A DNA stretch of 64,000 bases, from assembly GCF_000411255.1 (NCBI RefSeq), contig NZ_KE150412.1, positions 1,501,294-1,565,293 on the forward strand, written 5' to 3'. A program made the translations under genes and the position numbers. Below, piece after piece: positions 9,217 through 18,199 of this stretch. This DNA comes from Paenibacillus sp. HGH0039 (GTDB lineage: Bacteria; Bacillota; Bacilli; Paenibacillales; NBRC-103111). The stretch's first letter is position 1, and every line of letters begins with the position of its first letter. The notes under the pieces were generated by a model that did no database searches, was not told where the DNA came from, and saw nothing but the letters and a program-made list of their open reading frames with translations.

Positions 9217-10614
9217 TCAGGAGCGTGCAAGCGCCGGCTGCATCGTAAAACCGCCGGTCAGCTCTTCTTTGGCATGCTTCTGGGCAGCCGTCTGAACCGC
9301 TTCCGCTTTGGCTTGTTCCAAAGCTTCGGCTTGTGCCTGCTCCGCCATAAGTTCCTCTAAAGCGAACATTTTAGTAAACATTTCAAGCGCCTCGTCGCCC
9401 TTCTTCTCCGCAGCCATTTCTTTAATAGCCAGAATCGGGTCTCTCAGCATCTGGTTGACAATGCTTTTGGTTAATTTCCGGATCACTTTCATCTCGCGCT
9501 CATCCAGGTCCGGCAGCTTTTTGAACAAGCTTTCCATCGTTTCCTGATGCACCATATTCGCTTTGGCCTGGAGCGCGTGAATAACCGGGCTCACTCCGAG
9601 CGTCTTCGTCCACTGGTCGAAAGCCGCAATCTCGGCGCCGATCATTTCCTCGATTTTGACAGCTTCTTTCTTCCGTTCCTTGAGATGGCTGTCCACGATA
9701 GCCTCCAGATCGTCGATGTCGTACAGGAAAACGTCCGGAAGATCGCTGATGTCCGGATCAAGATCGCGCGGAACCGCAATGTCCATCATAAACAACGGAC
9801 GGGACTTCCGCTTGGGCAGCACGGATTGGAGCTGCTTCTTCGTCAGCACGTAATCGCTCGATCCCGTGGACGAAATGACGATATCCGCTTCGGCCAGCCG
9901 TTCGTAAAGCTGCTCCATCGGATACGCGTGGCCGTTGAACTTCCCGGCCAGCTCCAAAGCCCGCTCATATGTGCGGTTGACGACGTCAACCCGCTCGGCG
10001 CCGCTCGCGTACAGGTGCTTCACCGTCAGCTCGCTCATCTTGCCCGCGCCCACGATCAGAATTTTCTTACCCTCGTAGCTTCCGAAAATCCGCTTGCCCA
10101 GCTCAACGGCGGCATAGCTGACGGAAACCGGATTTTCTCCGATCGAAGTCTCCGAGTGAGCGCGCTTGGCCATCGTTACGGCCTGTTTGAACAGCGTATT
10201 AAATATTGTGCCCGTGGCTCCAAGGCGCTGGGCTTCCAAAAATGCGTCCTTCACTTGCCCCAAAATCTGCGTTTCGCCGATAATCATCGAGTCAAGACCG
10301 CTTGCGACACGGAACAAATGCTCAATGGCCCGGTCATGTTCATATATATACAGATGGTTGTTGAATTCCGTCCGCGGAATCTCAAACCACTCTTCCATAA
10401 ACTTGCGAATGTAGTGCCCGCAAATGTGTACACGATCGACCACGGCGTAGATTTCAGTACGGTTGCAAGTGGCCACGACAACACATTCCAGTATGCTTTT
10501 TGTCTGCCTCAGCTCCACGAGCGCTTGTGACAACTCTTCCTGCGTAAAAGTAAACTTCTCGCGAATCGCGACGGGAGCTGTCCGGTAATTTAATCCGACG
10601 ACGACAATATGCAT
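9217..10614 (-). CDS. hemA: Glutamyl-tRNA reductase
   Basis: This enzyme commits glutamate to tetrapyrrole synthesis by NADPH-dependent reduction of glutamyl-tRNA to glutamate-1-semialdehyde. Cys50 in VVATCNRTEIY is the catalytic thiol, and GETQILGQVK and the NADPH-binding ILIVGAGKMSEL follow. Length is 465 residues from ATG 10614, which has an AGGTG site 6 bases upstream and gives the canonical MHIVVVGLNYRTAPV start; an upstream GTG at 10623 is less likely. The C-terminal tail after the dimerisation domain is alanine- and glutamine-rich. Expression is probably PerR-controlled. Confidence 0.96.
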   Translation of the reverse strand: MHIVVVGLNYRTAPVAIREKFTFTQEELSQALVELRQTKSILECVVVATCNRTEIYAVVDRVHICGHYIRKFMEEWFEIPRTEFNNHLYIYEHDRAIEHLFRVASGLDSMIIGETQILGQVKDAFLEAQRLGATGTIFNTLFKQAVTMAKRAHSETSIGENPVSVSYAAVELGKRIFGSYEGKKILIVGAGKMSELTVKHLYASGAERVDVVNRTYERALELAGKFNGHAYPMEQLYERLAEADIVISSTGSSDYVLTKKQLQSVLPKRKSRPLFMMDIAVPRDLDPDISDLPDVFLYDIDDLEAIVDSHLKERKKEAVKIEEMIGAEIAAFDQWTKTLGVSPVIHALQAKANMVHQETMESLFKKLPDLDEREMKVIRKLTKSIVNQMLRDPILAIKEMAAEKKGDEALEMFTKMFALEELMAEQAQAEALEQAKAEAVQTAAQKHAKEELTGGFTMQPALARS

Positions 10615-10643
10615 GGGGCACACCTACCTTTCTTTGCAGCTAA

Positions 10644-10683
10644 CAATAATTATTATAACATAGCCGACCGTCGTAACCGACAA
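10644..10683 (-). promoter_or_regulatory. hemA promoter with overlapping PerR-box-like sequence
   Basis: On the minus strand an extended -10 (TGT followed by TATAAT, hexamer at 10652-10657) lies upstream of hemA. The 15-mer CAATAATTATTATAA (plus-strand spelling, 10644-10658) covers this -10 and matches the PerR/Fur consensus TTATAATnATTATAA at all but two positions. The B. subtilis hemA operon is known to be repressed by PerR. The -35 region is poor, as expected for an extended -10 promoter. Confidence 0.6.
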
Positions 10684-10759
10684 ATATTTTGACTAAATTT
10701 TGAATGCTGCCGGAAGCCGCTATGCCTAGTGTGGTCTATGTTTCTTGTAGATATACCGA

Positions 10760-11293
10760 TTATTGGAGCAGCTTTTTTTCAAGCAGTTCTCTTAATGCTT
10801 CATCATTTTTCGACACGGCTTCGCTTTGCGAAGTAACGACGCTCCCCGAGGAAGTCATAAGCTTGCCGTAGGCTTCGTAGAGCTGCGCGTAGAGCTTGGC
10901 GGATTCCTGCAGGACGCCCTGCTCATCCGCTTTCAGAGCGCGCTCTCCGCCTATTTGCAGCCTCAGTATGTACTGCATCAGTTGAGGCAAACTGCCCAGC
11001 GTATGCAGCTTCTCGCTCCCTTCCGCAAGTACGAGTCTCTCGTGCGTATAACTGGCCGTGTACAGCGCCTGTTTAAGCGAATCGAGTTCCCGCGTATCGG
11101 CCGAACGTGCGGCATCCTGCAGAAAACGGTTCAGCAGCTCGATCTGGAACAAAGAAACCTGGAACAAAAGACGCTCCGCATCCGGCTTATCCGAGCCTTT
11201 CGTCACATAGCCATATAAGCCGGCAAGCGGCCAGGCAACCAGCCCGGCTGCCAGCGCAAACAGGATGAGCTTCGATTTGATTTGGCTTCGCAC
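10760..11293 (-). CDS. Uncharacterised membrane-anchored protein
   Basis: Function not recognised. The 177-residue product begins with a short basic stretch and one hydrophobic segment (about residues 8-30), followed by a mostly helical, soluble-looking domain rich in Leu, Gln and Glu, so it is probably a signal-anchored protein facing outward. GTG 11293 is chosen because AAGGAG lies 9 bases upstream; an earlier start adds 15 residues. It precedes hemA in the same direction with 145 bases between, and no terminator is obvious after it, but hemA has its own promoter. Confidence 0.6.
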   Translation of the reverse strand: MRSQIKSKLILFALAAGLVAWPLAGLYGYVTKGSDKPDAERLLFQVSLFQIELLNRFLQDAARSADTRELDSLKQALYTASYTHERLVLAEGSEKLHTLGSLPQLMQYILRLQIGGERALKADEQGVLQESAKLYAQLYEAYGKLMTSSGSVVTSQSEAVSKNDEALRELLEKKLLQ

Positions 11294-11354
11294 GGCACCT
11301 CTCTCCTTCCGGGTCCCGGTTAAGAAGACCCGTACCATTGTATGAGAGGCCTGA

Positions 11355-11390
11355 CAAACAAATAACCACGGAATGCGGACTCCGTGGTTA
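11355..11390 (-). terminator. Probable speD terminator
   Basis: A perfect 10-bp stem (TAACCACGGA at 11363-11372, TCCGTGGTTA at 11381-11390) with an 8-base loop lies 45 bases past the speD stop. On the minus strand it is followed by TTTGTTTG, a weak U-rich tail. Confidence 0.65.
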
Positions 11391-11434
11391 CCTTACTTAT
11401 ATAAAAGCTTATCTTGTATACTAAAACAACAAAC

Positions 11435-11836
11435 TTACTTAGCCAATACGGCTTGCTTGATTTCCGGCGTTTCGACTTCAAACTCGCCCATTCCGCGAAC
11501 CAGTTTCTTGGCATAGACCTTCTCCGGCTTAAGCAGCGAGATCATGTGGTCGATAGCCAATTGAGGATCTACCGTTTCACCGCAAGTGTAGCAATCCAGC
11601 GCGGCAAAACCTCTCTCAGGATACGTATGAATGGAAAGATGACTCTCAGACAGCAGTACTAGTACTGTGGCACCTTGTGGCTCAAATTGCTTGGACTGAA
11701 CAGACATGACCGTTGCTCCACACGCTTCAGCTGCGTCTACCATTTGGGCTTGCAGCCACTCTGCATTGTTCAAAAGTTCAAAATCTACTCCCCAAGTATC
11801 TACAGCAACGTGTCTTCCGAAAGTTGAATATTCCAT
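11435..11836 (-). CDS. speD: S-adenosylmethionine decarboxylase proenzyme
   Basis: The 133-residue prokaryotic SpeD is made as a proenzyme that cleaves itself at Glu64-Ser65 in the segment LLSESHLSIHTYPE, turning Ser65 into the pyruvoyl cofactor. His70 and the Cys in DCYTCGET are the expected catalytic residues. It supplies decarboxylated AdoMet for spermidine synthesis. It stands alone, with a terminator after it and an unusually structured leader before it. Confidence 0.95.
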   Translation of the reverse strand: MEYSTFGRHVAVDTWGVDFELLNNAEWLQAQMVDAAEACGATVMSVQSKQFEPQGATVLVLLSESHLSIHTYPERGFAALDCYTCGETVDPQLAIDHMISLLKPEKVYAKKLVRGMGEFEVETPEIKQAVLAK

Positions 11837-12139
11837 CTTCCGGTTCCCCCTTCCTAGGAATAAAATTGTTCTCGCATTTCATCCGCTAGGACCTACGTCA
11901 TTCACTTCCCGAGGGAATAATCTCTCGCAACATTCAATGTCCTGAGTGAATCCTGGTTCCTATATTGTTTTCAACGAAATTAAAAATAACATCTATTGAA
12001 CAGAAATGCAATAGTTTTTTTCACATTCGCAAGATTCATTTTCGGAATGCCCCGCTTGCGATTCTGTCCGTAATACACTATGTAACGGCGCGCCGCTTCG
12101 TGTCTGCCAAAGCGGATCGGACGAATCCATTTTTTTATC
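11837..12139. other. speD upstream region with a possible structured leader
   Basis: No gene is seen. On the minus strand the 115 bases before speD contain a long-range pairing between ATTCACT (11900-11906) and AGTGAAT (11945-11951), enclosing a GA-rich hairpin built around CGAG and CTCG. This could form a folded 5' leader. A weak AT-rich hairpin with a T-run on the plus strand (CTATTG 11993-11998, CAATAG 12009-12014, then seven T) is also present. Confidence 0.4.
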
Positions 12140-12178
12140 TTCACAAAAAAATAAAAAAAGAGCCTGTGGACAGGCTCT
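12140..12178 (-). terminator. Rho-independent terminator
   Basis: AGAGCCTG (12159-12166) and CAGGCTCT (12171-12178) form an 8-bp stem with a 4-base loop. The minus strand continues with TTTTTTTATTTTTTT. It terminates the gene at 12246-12833. Confidence 0.88.
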
Positions 12179-12245
12179 TCGCTTCTGTATATAGAGCTTA
12201 ACTTGCACGTAAAATAATATGCCTACTGCCGGGTTTGAGCAAATC

Positions 12246-12833
12246 CTACGCTTCGAGTACGAACAAACGGCGGGTCAGCATTTTCAGTCGGTCGTCGATA
12301 TCACGCTTGAGCGAAGGACAGGGAACTTCGTTGCGCATATCCAGCAGATGGTTGATCTGATCCTGGATCATGCCAATTTCCCTTTCGATCTCCGTCCGGC
12401 GGAAAAGGTTCTCCAGCTGGCCGAGCGTATCGTGATACTCATAGACGACGTTCGTATGCTGTCCTTTGATCTCGACGATTTTGACGACTTTCCCGTTCTC
12501 GTAGGTATACATCATCACAAACGTAGCGTATATCCGCTTAACGATGGCTGAACCTTTGAATTCGGCTATCGCCTTGCGCATAAGATTAGTCAAACGCAGA
12601 CTTGTTACACGGCAGGATCCCGAGCTAATATACTGCTTACCGACGCGTTCAAACGAAAGAACAATCTCTTCTCCCGCCTCTTCCTGAAAGACAAACTCCT
12701 GGTTTCCGTTCTCGATGACTTTGACCTGAGCCGTGATTTGCTGATCGGCAAACATTTGGACAAATTTGGACATTTCGGCTTCCGTTAATTGCAGGCGGGT
12801 TTTGACATATTCAGTCGCTAACCTCTGTGCCAT
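12246..12833 (-). CDS. Uncharacterised conserved cytoplasmic protein
   Basis: Function not recognised. The 195-residue protein lacks a signal peptide or membrane span. It has an N-terminal helical part (LTEAEMSKFVQMFADQ), a beta-rich middle with YISSGSCRVTS, and a C-terminal helical stretch (TEIEREIGMIQDQINHLLDMR) that could form a coiled coil. It is a single-gene unit ended by a strong terminator and sits between speD and the sdpI-like gene. Confidence 0.65.
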   Translation of the reverse strand: MAQRLATEYVKTRLQLTEAEMSKFVQMFADQQITAQVKVIENGNQEFVFQEEAGEEIVLSFERVGKQYISSGSCRVTSLRLTNLMRKAIAEFKGSAIVKRIYATFVMMYTYENGKVVKIVEIKGQHTNVVYEYHDTLGQLENLFRRTEIEREIGMIQDQINHLLDMRNEVPCPSLKRDIDDRLKMLTRRLFVLEA

Positions 12834-13085
12834 GGAAATCCCTCAATTCTATTTTTTCAACGCCTTTGATCTTGCCTACTTCATATTATACTACATCAAG
12901 ACTTAATATTCCTGCGTACGATGCATGAAAATCCGGCGAAAAACGGAAAAAACGCTCTCCTGCCTGAAAAAATTGGCTATCAGCACCGTATAGTCTCCAA
13001 TTGCCTTGAAAACTCATCGCTTTCCATGCTCACTTCTTAAAATAGTCTTCCATACGGCTTTTTACCCGTCCATGCTTCCGATTAA
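12834..13085. other. Intergenic region without a visible gene
   Basis: Together with the neighbouring terminator this gap exceeds 300 bases. It holds the upstream region of the 12246-12833 gene; no convincing open frame, repeat or strong promoter was seen. Confidence 0.4.
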
Positions 13086-13110
13086 ACAAAAAAAGCGCGG
13101 AATCCGCGCT
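13086..13110 (-). terminator. Terminator of the sdpR-sdpI-like operon
   Basis: AGCGCGG (13094-13100) pairs with CCGCGCT (13104-13110) around a 3-base loop. The minus strand continues TTTTTTTGTTT. It lies about 28 bases after the sdpI-like stop codon. Confidence 0.8.
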
Positions 13111-13137
13111 TGCTGTTTATTAACCTTTGGTGAAAAT

Positions 13138-13806
13138 TTAATTTTTTCGCTCCCGGTATTTGATGTACGAATACAAGGTCGGGACGAGCACGCTCAGCAG
13201 AATAACCACAATTCCGAACCAGGCGGGAACGACCGACGGGAACAGCGACACTCCGATAAATACGATTCCCGCCAGCATCCAGATGGGACCCGCCATGCGG
13301 TGGGTCCGGCGCCATACTTCCTCGTCGGCCAGCGTCCAGGGAGTCCGGATTCCGAACGTATAGTTGGGACGAGCGCGTCCCATATAGTTGCCGATCACCA
13401 TCCAAAGAGCGCCGACGCCAAGCGGAACCCAGAAGTTGATGGGTATATCGTATCCAAGATTGGTCAGGATTGTAATGAAAAAGACACCGCTTAAGAATAC
13501 GGTCATTAAAATTCGAAGAAGATCGTAAAAACCTTGGAATTTTTCGTAATTATTCCGTTTCGGATCGAGAGACGGGGCCCACTTCATCAGCAGAGGCAGA
13601 GCCAGATTTAGCGCAGACATCAGAATGAGGAAGGAGCCTTTGCTCTGATAGCCGTTGGCTTCCCCGCCCGTTCCGAAGTGGACCGCCATTATCTCGGGCA
13701 ATTTGCCGTAGACCCCTATAGCGTAGAGAATGGGCGCCGCGGCGATGATCAGCAGCAAGGTGTCTTTCCACGTCCATCTCGGCGTTTTACGAATCGCGTT
13801 TGTCAT
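13138..13806 (-). CDS. SdpI-like integral membrane protein (DUF1648/SdpI family)
   Basis: The 222-residue protein has about six hydrophobic spans. Its first half carries the DUF1648 motif with VHFGTGGEANGY around residues 38-49, and its second half the SdpI signature GNYMGRARPNYTFGIRTPWTL. In B. subtilis SdpI gives immunity to the SdpC toxin and, when it binds toxin, sequesters the repressor SdpR. The gene starts inside the end of the SdpR-like gene (20-base overlap) with AAGGAGG 8 bases before ATG. No sdpC-like toxin gene lies nearby, so it may act as a resistance or sensory protein for other peptides. Confidence 0.85.
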   Translation of the reverse strand: MTNAIRKTPRWTWKDTLLLIIAAAPILYAIGVYGKLPEIMAVHFGTGGEANGYQSKGSFLILMSALNLALPLLMKWAPSLDPKRNNYEKFQGFYDLLRILMTVFLSGVFFITILTNLGYDIPINFWVPLGVGALWMVIGNYMGRARPNYTFGIRTPWTLADEEVWRRTHRMAGPIWMLAGIVFIGVSLFPSVVPAWFGIVVILLSVLVPTLYSYIKYRERKN

Positions 13807-14080
13807 GTTGATTTCCTCCTTCGTCTTTGTGCGTAAAATCCATCAGCCATCCCAGGGCATCCTGGATAACGGTCGTGTTCAGCGAATAGATGATGCTTTG
13901 GCCTCTGCGTTCGTCGAGCACCAGCTTAGCCTGCTTCATGACGCTCAGGTGATGGGAGATGCTCGGTTTGGACATTTGAAAATGGTCGGCGATTTCGCCC
14001 GCGGATAAATCCTTTTCTTTCAACAATTTCAGGATTTGTCTCCGCGTCGGGTCCGACAGGGCTTTAAAGGTATCGTTCAC
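13787..14080 (-). CDS. SdpR-like ArsR-family repressor
   Basis: A 97-residue winged-helix regulator. FKALSDPTRRQIL and the recognition helix region MSKPSISHHLSVMKQAKLV closely follow the SdpR pattern, and no ArsR metal-binding cysteines are visible. GTG 14080 is preferred over GTGs at 14083 and 14089 because AGGAGG at 14089-14094 is 8 bases upstream and the N-terminus then matches SdpR. It is sandwiched between the YhfC-like gene and the SdpI-like gene, and probably represses the operon promoter through the palindrome at 14886-14903. Confidence 0.85.
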   Translation of the reverse strand: MNDTFKALSDPTRRQILKLLKEKDLSAGEIADHFQMSKPSISHHLSVMKQAKLVLDERRGQSIIYSLNTTVIQDALGWLMDFTHKDEGGNQHDKRDS

Positions 14081-14156
14081 CACCCTCACCTCCTCATGAA
14101 AACTTGTTTGAATTCCGATTGAAAAAAGCAGATATCATGCCGCGGCAGCCTTCGGG

Positions 14157-14849
14157 TTACAGGTAGAGCTGCCAGCCGATCGCAAGTACCGTCGTTCCGA
14201 CGAATGCGGCGATGGCTTCGGCCTGAGCCAGCGACTTTTTGGCGGCTGCCAGTACGGCCAGGTTGAGCAGGGAATGAAGCGGAATCAGAATCACGGCCGA
14301 CCAGGGATAACGGGCTATACACAAGGCAGCGCCGATGTGGTAAGCGCTGGCGAAAACCCGCTCGATGAGCCCCCATGCCGGGTGGGCTCCGTACGTCCCC
14401 TGCGCCTCCAGCATGGCTTTGGCCTGCATCGCTTTCTCATCCGTGCGTTTGGAGAGAGAGGCTACCGCGAAAAGGGTTACGAGCGTATACACAATCTCGA
14501 TAGCGGCCCAGCCAATGCCTATCGAAGCCGCGGAGCCGATCGTCAAGCCCGCTGCGAGCAGCGTAACCAGGCGGACGAGTTCTTCCAAAGGTCCGGATGA
14601 CGATACGAGAAGCAGGCGCCCTTTTTCTGCGGGCATGCGGGCTGCAAGAAGACTTACCGGCCCTCTGAGAGCGAGAGCCGCGATCCAGCCCGCTGCGCCC
14701 AGCAGGACCGGTTTTACGGTTACGCCCACTCCCTGATAATCGAAAAACGCCCAGAAGACGAGCGGTATCAGGAGGTAAAGCGGAGACATCAGCTGGGACA
14801 AGCGGATGTGGTGCTCCTGAAGCCGCTTTAAATCAGTAGTCTGGTTCAC
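14157..14849 (-). CDS. YhfC-like polytopic membrane protein (possible intramembrane protease family)
   Basis: A hydrophobic protein of about 230 residues with roughly seven membrane segments. Conserved-looking polar residues inside membrane segments (PLEELVRLV, GWAAIEIVY, GLIERVFASAYHI, PLHSLLNL) resemble the Glu/His pattern of the YhfC/CPBP-type intramembrane metalloprotease group, but the match is loose. A longer frame to ATG 14927 is rejected because that ATG lies inside the promoter. GTG 14849 is the first in-frame start in the transcript, with AAAGGG 12 bases upstream. It is the first gene of the operon with the SdpR- and SdpI-like genes. Confidence 0.6.
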   Translation of the reverse strand: MNQTTDLKRLQEHHIRLSQLMSPLYLLIPLVFWAFFDYQGVGVTVKPVLLGAAGWIAALALRGPVSLLAARMPAEKGRLLLVSSSGPLEELVRLVTLLAAGLTIGSAASIGIGWAAIEIVYTLVTLFAVASLSKRTDEKAMQAKAMLEAQGTYGAHPAWGLIERVFASAYHIGAALCIARYPWSAVILIPLHSLLNLAVLAAAKKSLAQAEAIAAFVGTTVLAIGWQLYL

Positions 14850-14885
14850 GTTCGATGCACACCCTTTATCGATCTTAATTAGATA

Positions 14886-14935
14886 TTTAGATAAACTTCT
14901 AAATAAAGAATACAAGGTTTTCCCCATTCCGTCAA
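14886..14935 (-). promoter_or_regulatory. Promoter and probable SdpR-type operator of the yhfC-like/sdpR/sdpI operon
   Basis: On the minus strand TTGACG (14930-14935) and TATTCT (14907-14912) are separated by exactly 17 bases. Directly downstream, spanning the expected transcription start, is TTTAGATAAACTTCTAAA (14886-14903), with TTTAGA/TCTAAA arms, and a further TTAGATA repeat at 14879-14885. This placement suits autorepression by the ArsR-type regulator in the operon. Confidence 0.7.
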
Positions 14936-15033
14936 GAGACCCCTCCGCCCTTCTTATTGCGACCGCACCGAGGCCCCCGGCGCGCGGTGCTTAGCGTTCC
15001 ATGACGATGGTCAGCCTCCACCCGGTGGACAGC

Positions 15034-15062
15034 AAAAAAACCGTCCCGTAATGAGACGGTTT
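15034..15062 (-). terminator. Terminator after engB
   Basis: AAACCGTC (15038-15045) pairs with GACGGTTT (15055-15062). On the minus strand the stem is followed by seven T. It lies about 40 bases past the engB stop. Confidence 0.85.
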
Positions 15063-15100
15063 ACACCCTGCAGCCGCGGGCTAACGAGAGACCGCGGTTA

Positions 15101-15742
15101 TTATTCCTCCGAAGGAGCCGATTCCGGCAAAGCTTCGCTATCCGGCTGCGGCTGTCCCCAACCGATCGCGGACTCCAGAATCTCCCACAGCTCGTCCTTC
15201 CCCATTCCCGTTTCCGACGAGAAAATAATGAAGGGACCCGAACGGTCAAACTCCAGATCGTCCTTGATGATCTTGGCGTGCTTTTGCCATTTGCCTTTGG
15301 GCACCTTGTCCGCTTTGGTCGCAACGACAATTACCGGCACATCCATATGCTTCAGCCAGGTATACATGGCCTGGTCGTCCTTAGACGGCGGGTGACGCAG
15401 GTCGACCAGCTGCATAACCGCTTTAAGCGGTTCCCGCTTTAGCAAGTAATTTTCGATAAACTTGCCCCATTCGGCACGTTTCGTTTTGGAAACCTTGGCA
15501 TAGCCGTAACCGGGAAGATCGACGAAATATAAGTCGTCATTAATGCGGTAATAATTGAGGGTTTGCGTTTTGCCCGGCTGGGAACTTGTCCTGGCCAGAT
15601 TTTTACGGGAAATCATGCGGTTGATGAGCGAAGACTTACCCACATTGGAACGCCCTGCCAAAGCAATCTCCGGCAAGGCATCCTCAGGGTATTGTCCCGG
15701 TCCCACCGCACTGATAATAAATTCAGCCTGGTTGACCTTCAT
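15101..15742 (-). CDS. engB: Ribosome biogenesis GTP-binding protein EngB (YsxC/YihA)
   Basis: A 213-residue TRAFAC GTPase needed for 50S subunit assembly. G1 is GRSNVGKSS (about residues 30-38), G3 is DLPGYGYA, G4 is TKADK and G5 is SSETGMG. The C-terminal 20 residues are acidic and serine/proline-rich. It follows lonA by 69 bases, as in B. subtilis lonA-ysxC, and is closed by a terminator. Confidence 0.95.
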   Translation of the reverse strand: MKVNQAEFIISAVGPGQYPEDALPEIALAGRSNVGKSSLINRMISRKNLARTSSQPGKTQTLNYYRINDDLYFVDLPGYGYAKVSKTKRAEWGKFIENYLLKREPLKAVMQLVDLRHPPSKDDQAMYTWLKHMDVPVIVVATKADKVPKGKWQKHAKIIKDDLEFDRSGPFIIFSSETGMGKDELWEILESAIGWGQPQPDSEALPESAPSEE

Positions 15743-15811
15743 GTTTCACACTCTTTTCATCGATATGCGCCCGGTCTCTGCTTGGAAGACAGGAAGATAT
15801 ACCCGACCGGC

Positions 15812-18151
15812 TTAAGCCTTCAGATCCACTTCCTTGACGAGCGCGTGTTCCAGTACCTGGTCCATATGAGCGACCGGAATAAACGTAAGATCGTTACGGA
15901 CGCTTTCGGGAATATCCCGGATGTCTTTCTCGTTGTCCTTCGGCAGGAGGATGGTGCGGATTCCCGCACGATGTGCGGCCAGCGCCTTCTCCTTCAGTCC
16001 GCCGATAGGAAGGACGCGGCCGCGCAGCGTAATCTCGCCGGTCATGGCCACCTGGCTGGACACGGGGATGTTCGTCAGCGCAGAGATCAGCGCTGTTCCC
16101 ATCGTAATCCCTGCCGACGGTCCGTCTTTGGGGATCGCGCCTTCCGGAATATGAATATGAATGTCATTCTTTTCATGGAAATCCGGCGCGATCTTGAGCT
16201 GCTCCGCTCTCGAGCGGGTGTAGCTGAATGCCGCCTGGGCGGATTCCTTCATCACGTCGCCGAGCTTGCCCGTCAGCGTCAGTTTGCCGCTGCCCGGCAT
16301 GACCGTGACTTCGATGACCAGCGTATCGCCGCCCACTTCCGTCCAGGCCAGACCCGTGACCGCACCGATCTGATCCTGCTCCTCCGCCATATTATAGCGG
16401 AATTTGGGCGGACCGAGGTCTTCTTTGACGGTGTCCACCGTAACCTCGACCGTGCGGCCGGGATCGGAGACGATCTTCTTGGCGGTCTTGCGGCAGATCG
16501 CGGCAAGCTGCTGTTCCAGATTGCGGACGCCCGCTTCACGGGTATATTCGCGGATCACCTGAAGAAGAGCATCGCGGTTCATCACCATCTGGCCGTCTTC
16601 AAGTCCGTGATCGCGCTTCTGCTTCGGCAGCAGGTAGCTGTCCGCGATTTCAAGCTTCTCGATTTCCGTGTAGCCCGGAAGGTACAGAACCTCCATCCGG
16701 TCGAGCAGAGGCCGCGGAATGTTGTGCAGCGCATTGGCCGTCGTAATGAACATCACGTTAGAGAGATCGAACGGCACTTCGATGAAGTGGTCGCTGAACG
16801 TGTTGTTCTGTTCCGGGTCCAGCACTTCAAGAAGCGCGGCAGCCGGGTCTCCGCGGAAATCCATCGCCATTTTGTCGATTTCATCGAGCAGGAACACCGG
16901 ATTCACACTGCCCGCCGTCTTCATGGCCTGAATAATGCGGCCCGGCATCGCTCCGACATACGTGCGGCGGTGGCCGCGGATTTCGGCCTCGTCCCGTACC
17001 CCGCCGAGCGAGATGCGGACGAACTCACGGTTCATCGATTTCGCGATCGAGCGGGCGATGGACGTTTTACCTACTCCCGGAGGACCCGAGAGACAGAGGA
17101 TAGGCCCTTTCAGCTTCTTGACCAGCTTCTGAACGGCCAAATATTCCAGCACGCGTTCTTTCGGTTTTTCCAGTCCGTAATGATCGGCATTCAAAATTTC
17201 TTCCGCTTTATGGATATCCAGATCGTCTTCCGTCTTCTTCGTCCACGGGAGAGCAAGCAGCCAATCGATATAATTGCGGATAACGCTTCCTTCCGCCGAT
17301 GTGGAAGGCATCTTCTCGAGACGGTCGATTTCCTTCTCGATTTTTTCCTGAACGTTCTCAGGCACTTCCGAGGCGGCAAGCTGGCTGCGGAGTTCTTCGA
17401 TCTCACCGGCCCGGCCCTCTTTATCGCCGAGTTCTTTCTGAATCGCCTTCATCTGTTCCCGCAGATAGTATTCCTTCTGTGTCTTCTCCATCTGCTTCTT
17501 CACGCGCTGGCTGATTTTGCGTTCCAGTTCAAGCACTTCGCGCTCGTTGTTCAAAATACTAAGCAGCTTCTCCAGACGGCTTCGCACGTCCACCGTTTCG
17601 AGAATGTCCTGCTTGTCTTTGATTTTAAGGGAAAGATGGCTGCAGATGACATCGGCAAGTCGCCCCGGCTCATCAATATCGGATACCGCAGCCAATGTTT
17701 CCGGCGTTACTTTTTTGGACAGCGTAATATAGTGCTCGAACTGATTGAGCACCGTACGCATCAGTGCGTCGATTTCGGCGTCGTTCACTTCTTCTTCGGG
17801 AAGCTCTTTCGCGTTGACTTCGTAAAACTCGTCGTTGGCGATATACTCGGCAATCTCCGCCCTCACGACTCCTTCTACCAGTACGCGAATCGTTCCGTTC
17901 GGAAGCTTGAGCATTTGACGCACTTTCGAAATGGTCCCCACCCGGTAAATATCTTCCTTGGCGGGTTCTTCTATATTCACTTCGGCCTGGGAACAGAGCA
18001 GGATCATGCTGTCTTCGATCATTGCTTTTTCCAAGGCTTTGACCGACTTTTCCCGGCCTACGTCCAGATGCAGTACCATGCTCGGATATACGAGCAGTCC
18101 CCTGAGAGGCAATAACGGCAGGCGGCGTATCCGCGTTTTATTAGGCCCCAT
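15812..18151 (-). CDS. lonA: ATP-dependent protease LonA
   Basis: A 779-residue Lon protease. The N-terminal substrate domain ([15 protein letters not shown]) is followed by a coiled region, the AAA+ module with Walker [10 protein letters not shown] and Walker [10 protein letters not shown], and the protease domain with the Ser679-Lys720 dyad ([11 protein letters not shown] and [16 protein letters not shown]). It degrades misfolded and regulatory proteins in the cytoplasm. The start has GGAGG 9 bases upstream. Between lonB and lonA a TAAAAT -10 with an upstream TTGGTG suggests a separate promoter. Confidence 0.97.
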   Translation of the reverse strand: MGPNKTRIRRLPLLPLRGLLVYPSMVLHLDVGREKSVKALEKAMIEDSMILLCSQAEVNIEEPAKEDIYRVGTISKVRQMLKLPNGTIRVLVEGVVRAEIAEYIANDEFYEVNAKELPEEEVNDAEIDALMRTVLNQFEHYITLSKKVTPETLAAVSDIDEPGRLADVICSHLSLKIKDKQDILETVDVRSRLEKLLSILNNEREVLELERKISQRVKKQMEKTQKEYYLREQMKAIQKELGDKEGRAGEIEELRSQLAASEVPENVQEKIEKEIDRLEKMPSTSAEGSVIRNYIDWLLALPWTKKTEDDLDIHKAEEILNADHYGLEKPKERVLEYLAVQKLVKKLKGPILCLSGPPGVGKTSIARSIAKSMNREFVRISLGGVRDEAEIRGHRRTYVGAMPGRIIQAMKTAGSVNPVFLLDEIDKMAMDFRGDPAAALLEVLDPEQNNTFSDHFIEVPFDLSNVMFITTANALHNIPRPLLDRMEVLYLPGYTEIEKLEIADSYLLPKQKRDHGLEDGQMVMNRDALLQVIREYTREAGVRNLEQQLAAICRKTAKKIVSDPGRTVEVTVDTVKEDLGPPKFRYNMAEEQDQIGAVTGLAWTEVGGDTLVIEVTVMPGSGKLTLTGKLGDVMKESAQAAFSYTRSRAEQLKIAPDFHEKNDIHIHIPEGAIPKDGPSAGITMGTALISALTNIPVSSQVAMTGEITLRGRVLPIGGLKEKALAAHRAGIRTILLPKDNEKDIRDIPESVRNDLTFIPVAHMDQVLEHALVKEVDLKA

Positions 18152-18199
18152 GTTCCGACACCTCCACTTTTTTACTGGTGGGCTAATGCTGTAGATAAC

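Noticed and set aside
11965-12208. Short open frames of 70-80 codons on both strands in the speD upstream gap
   Set aside because: No ribosome binding sites, odd composition, and overlap with a terminator.
14850-14927. An upstream ATG start for the YhfC-like gene
   Set aside because: This ATG lies between the -35 and -10 of the best promoter, so it would not be in the transcript.
15563-18115. An 850-codon open frame on the plus strand
   Set aside because: It is the antisense shadow of lonA and engB, whose motifs are fully intact on the minus strand.
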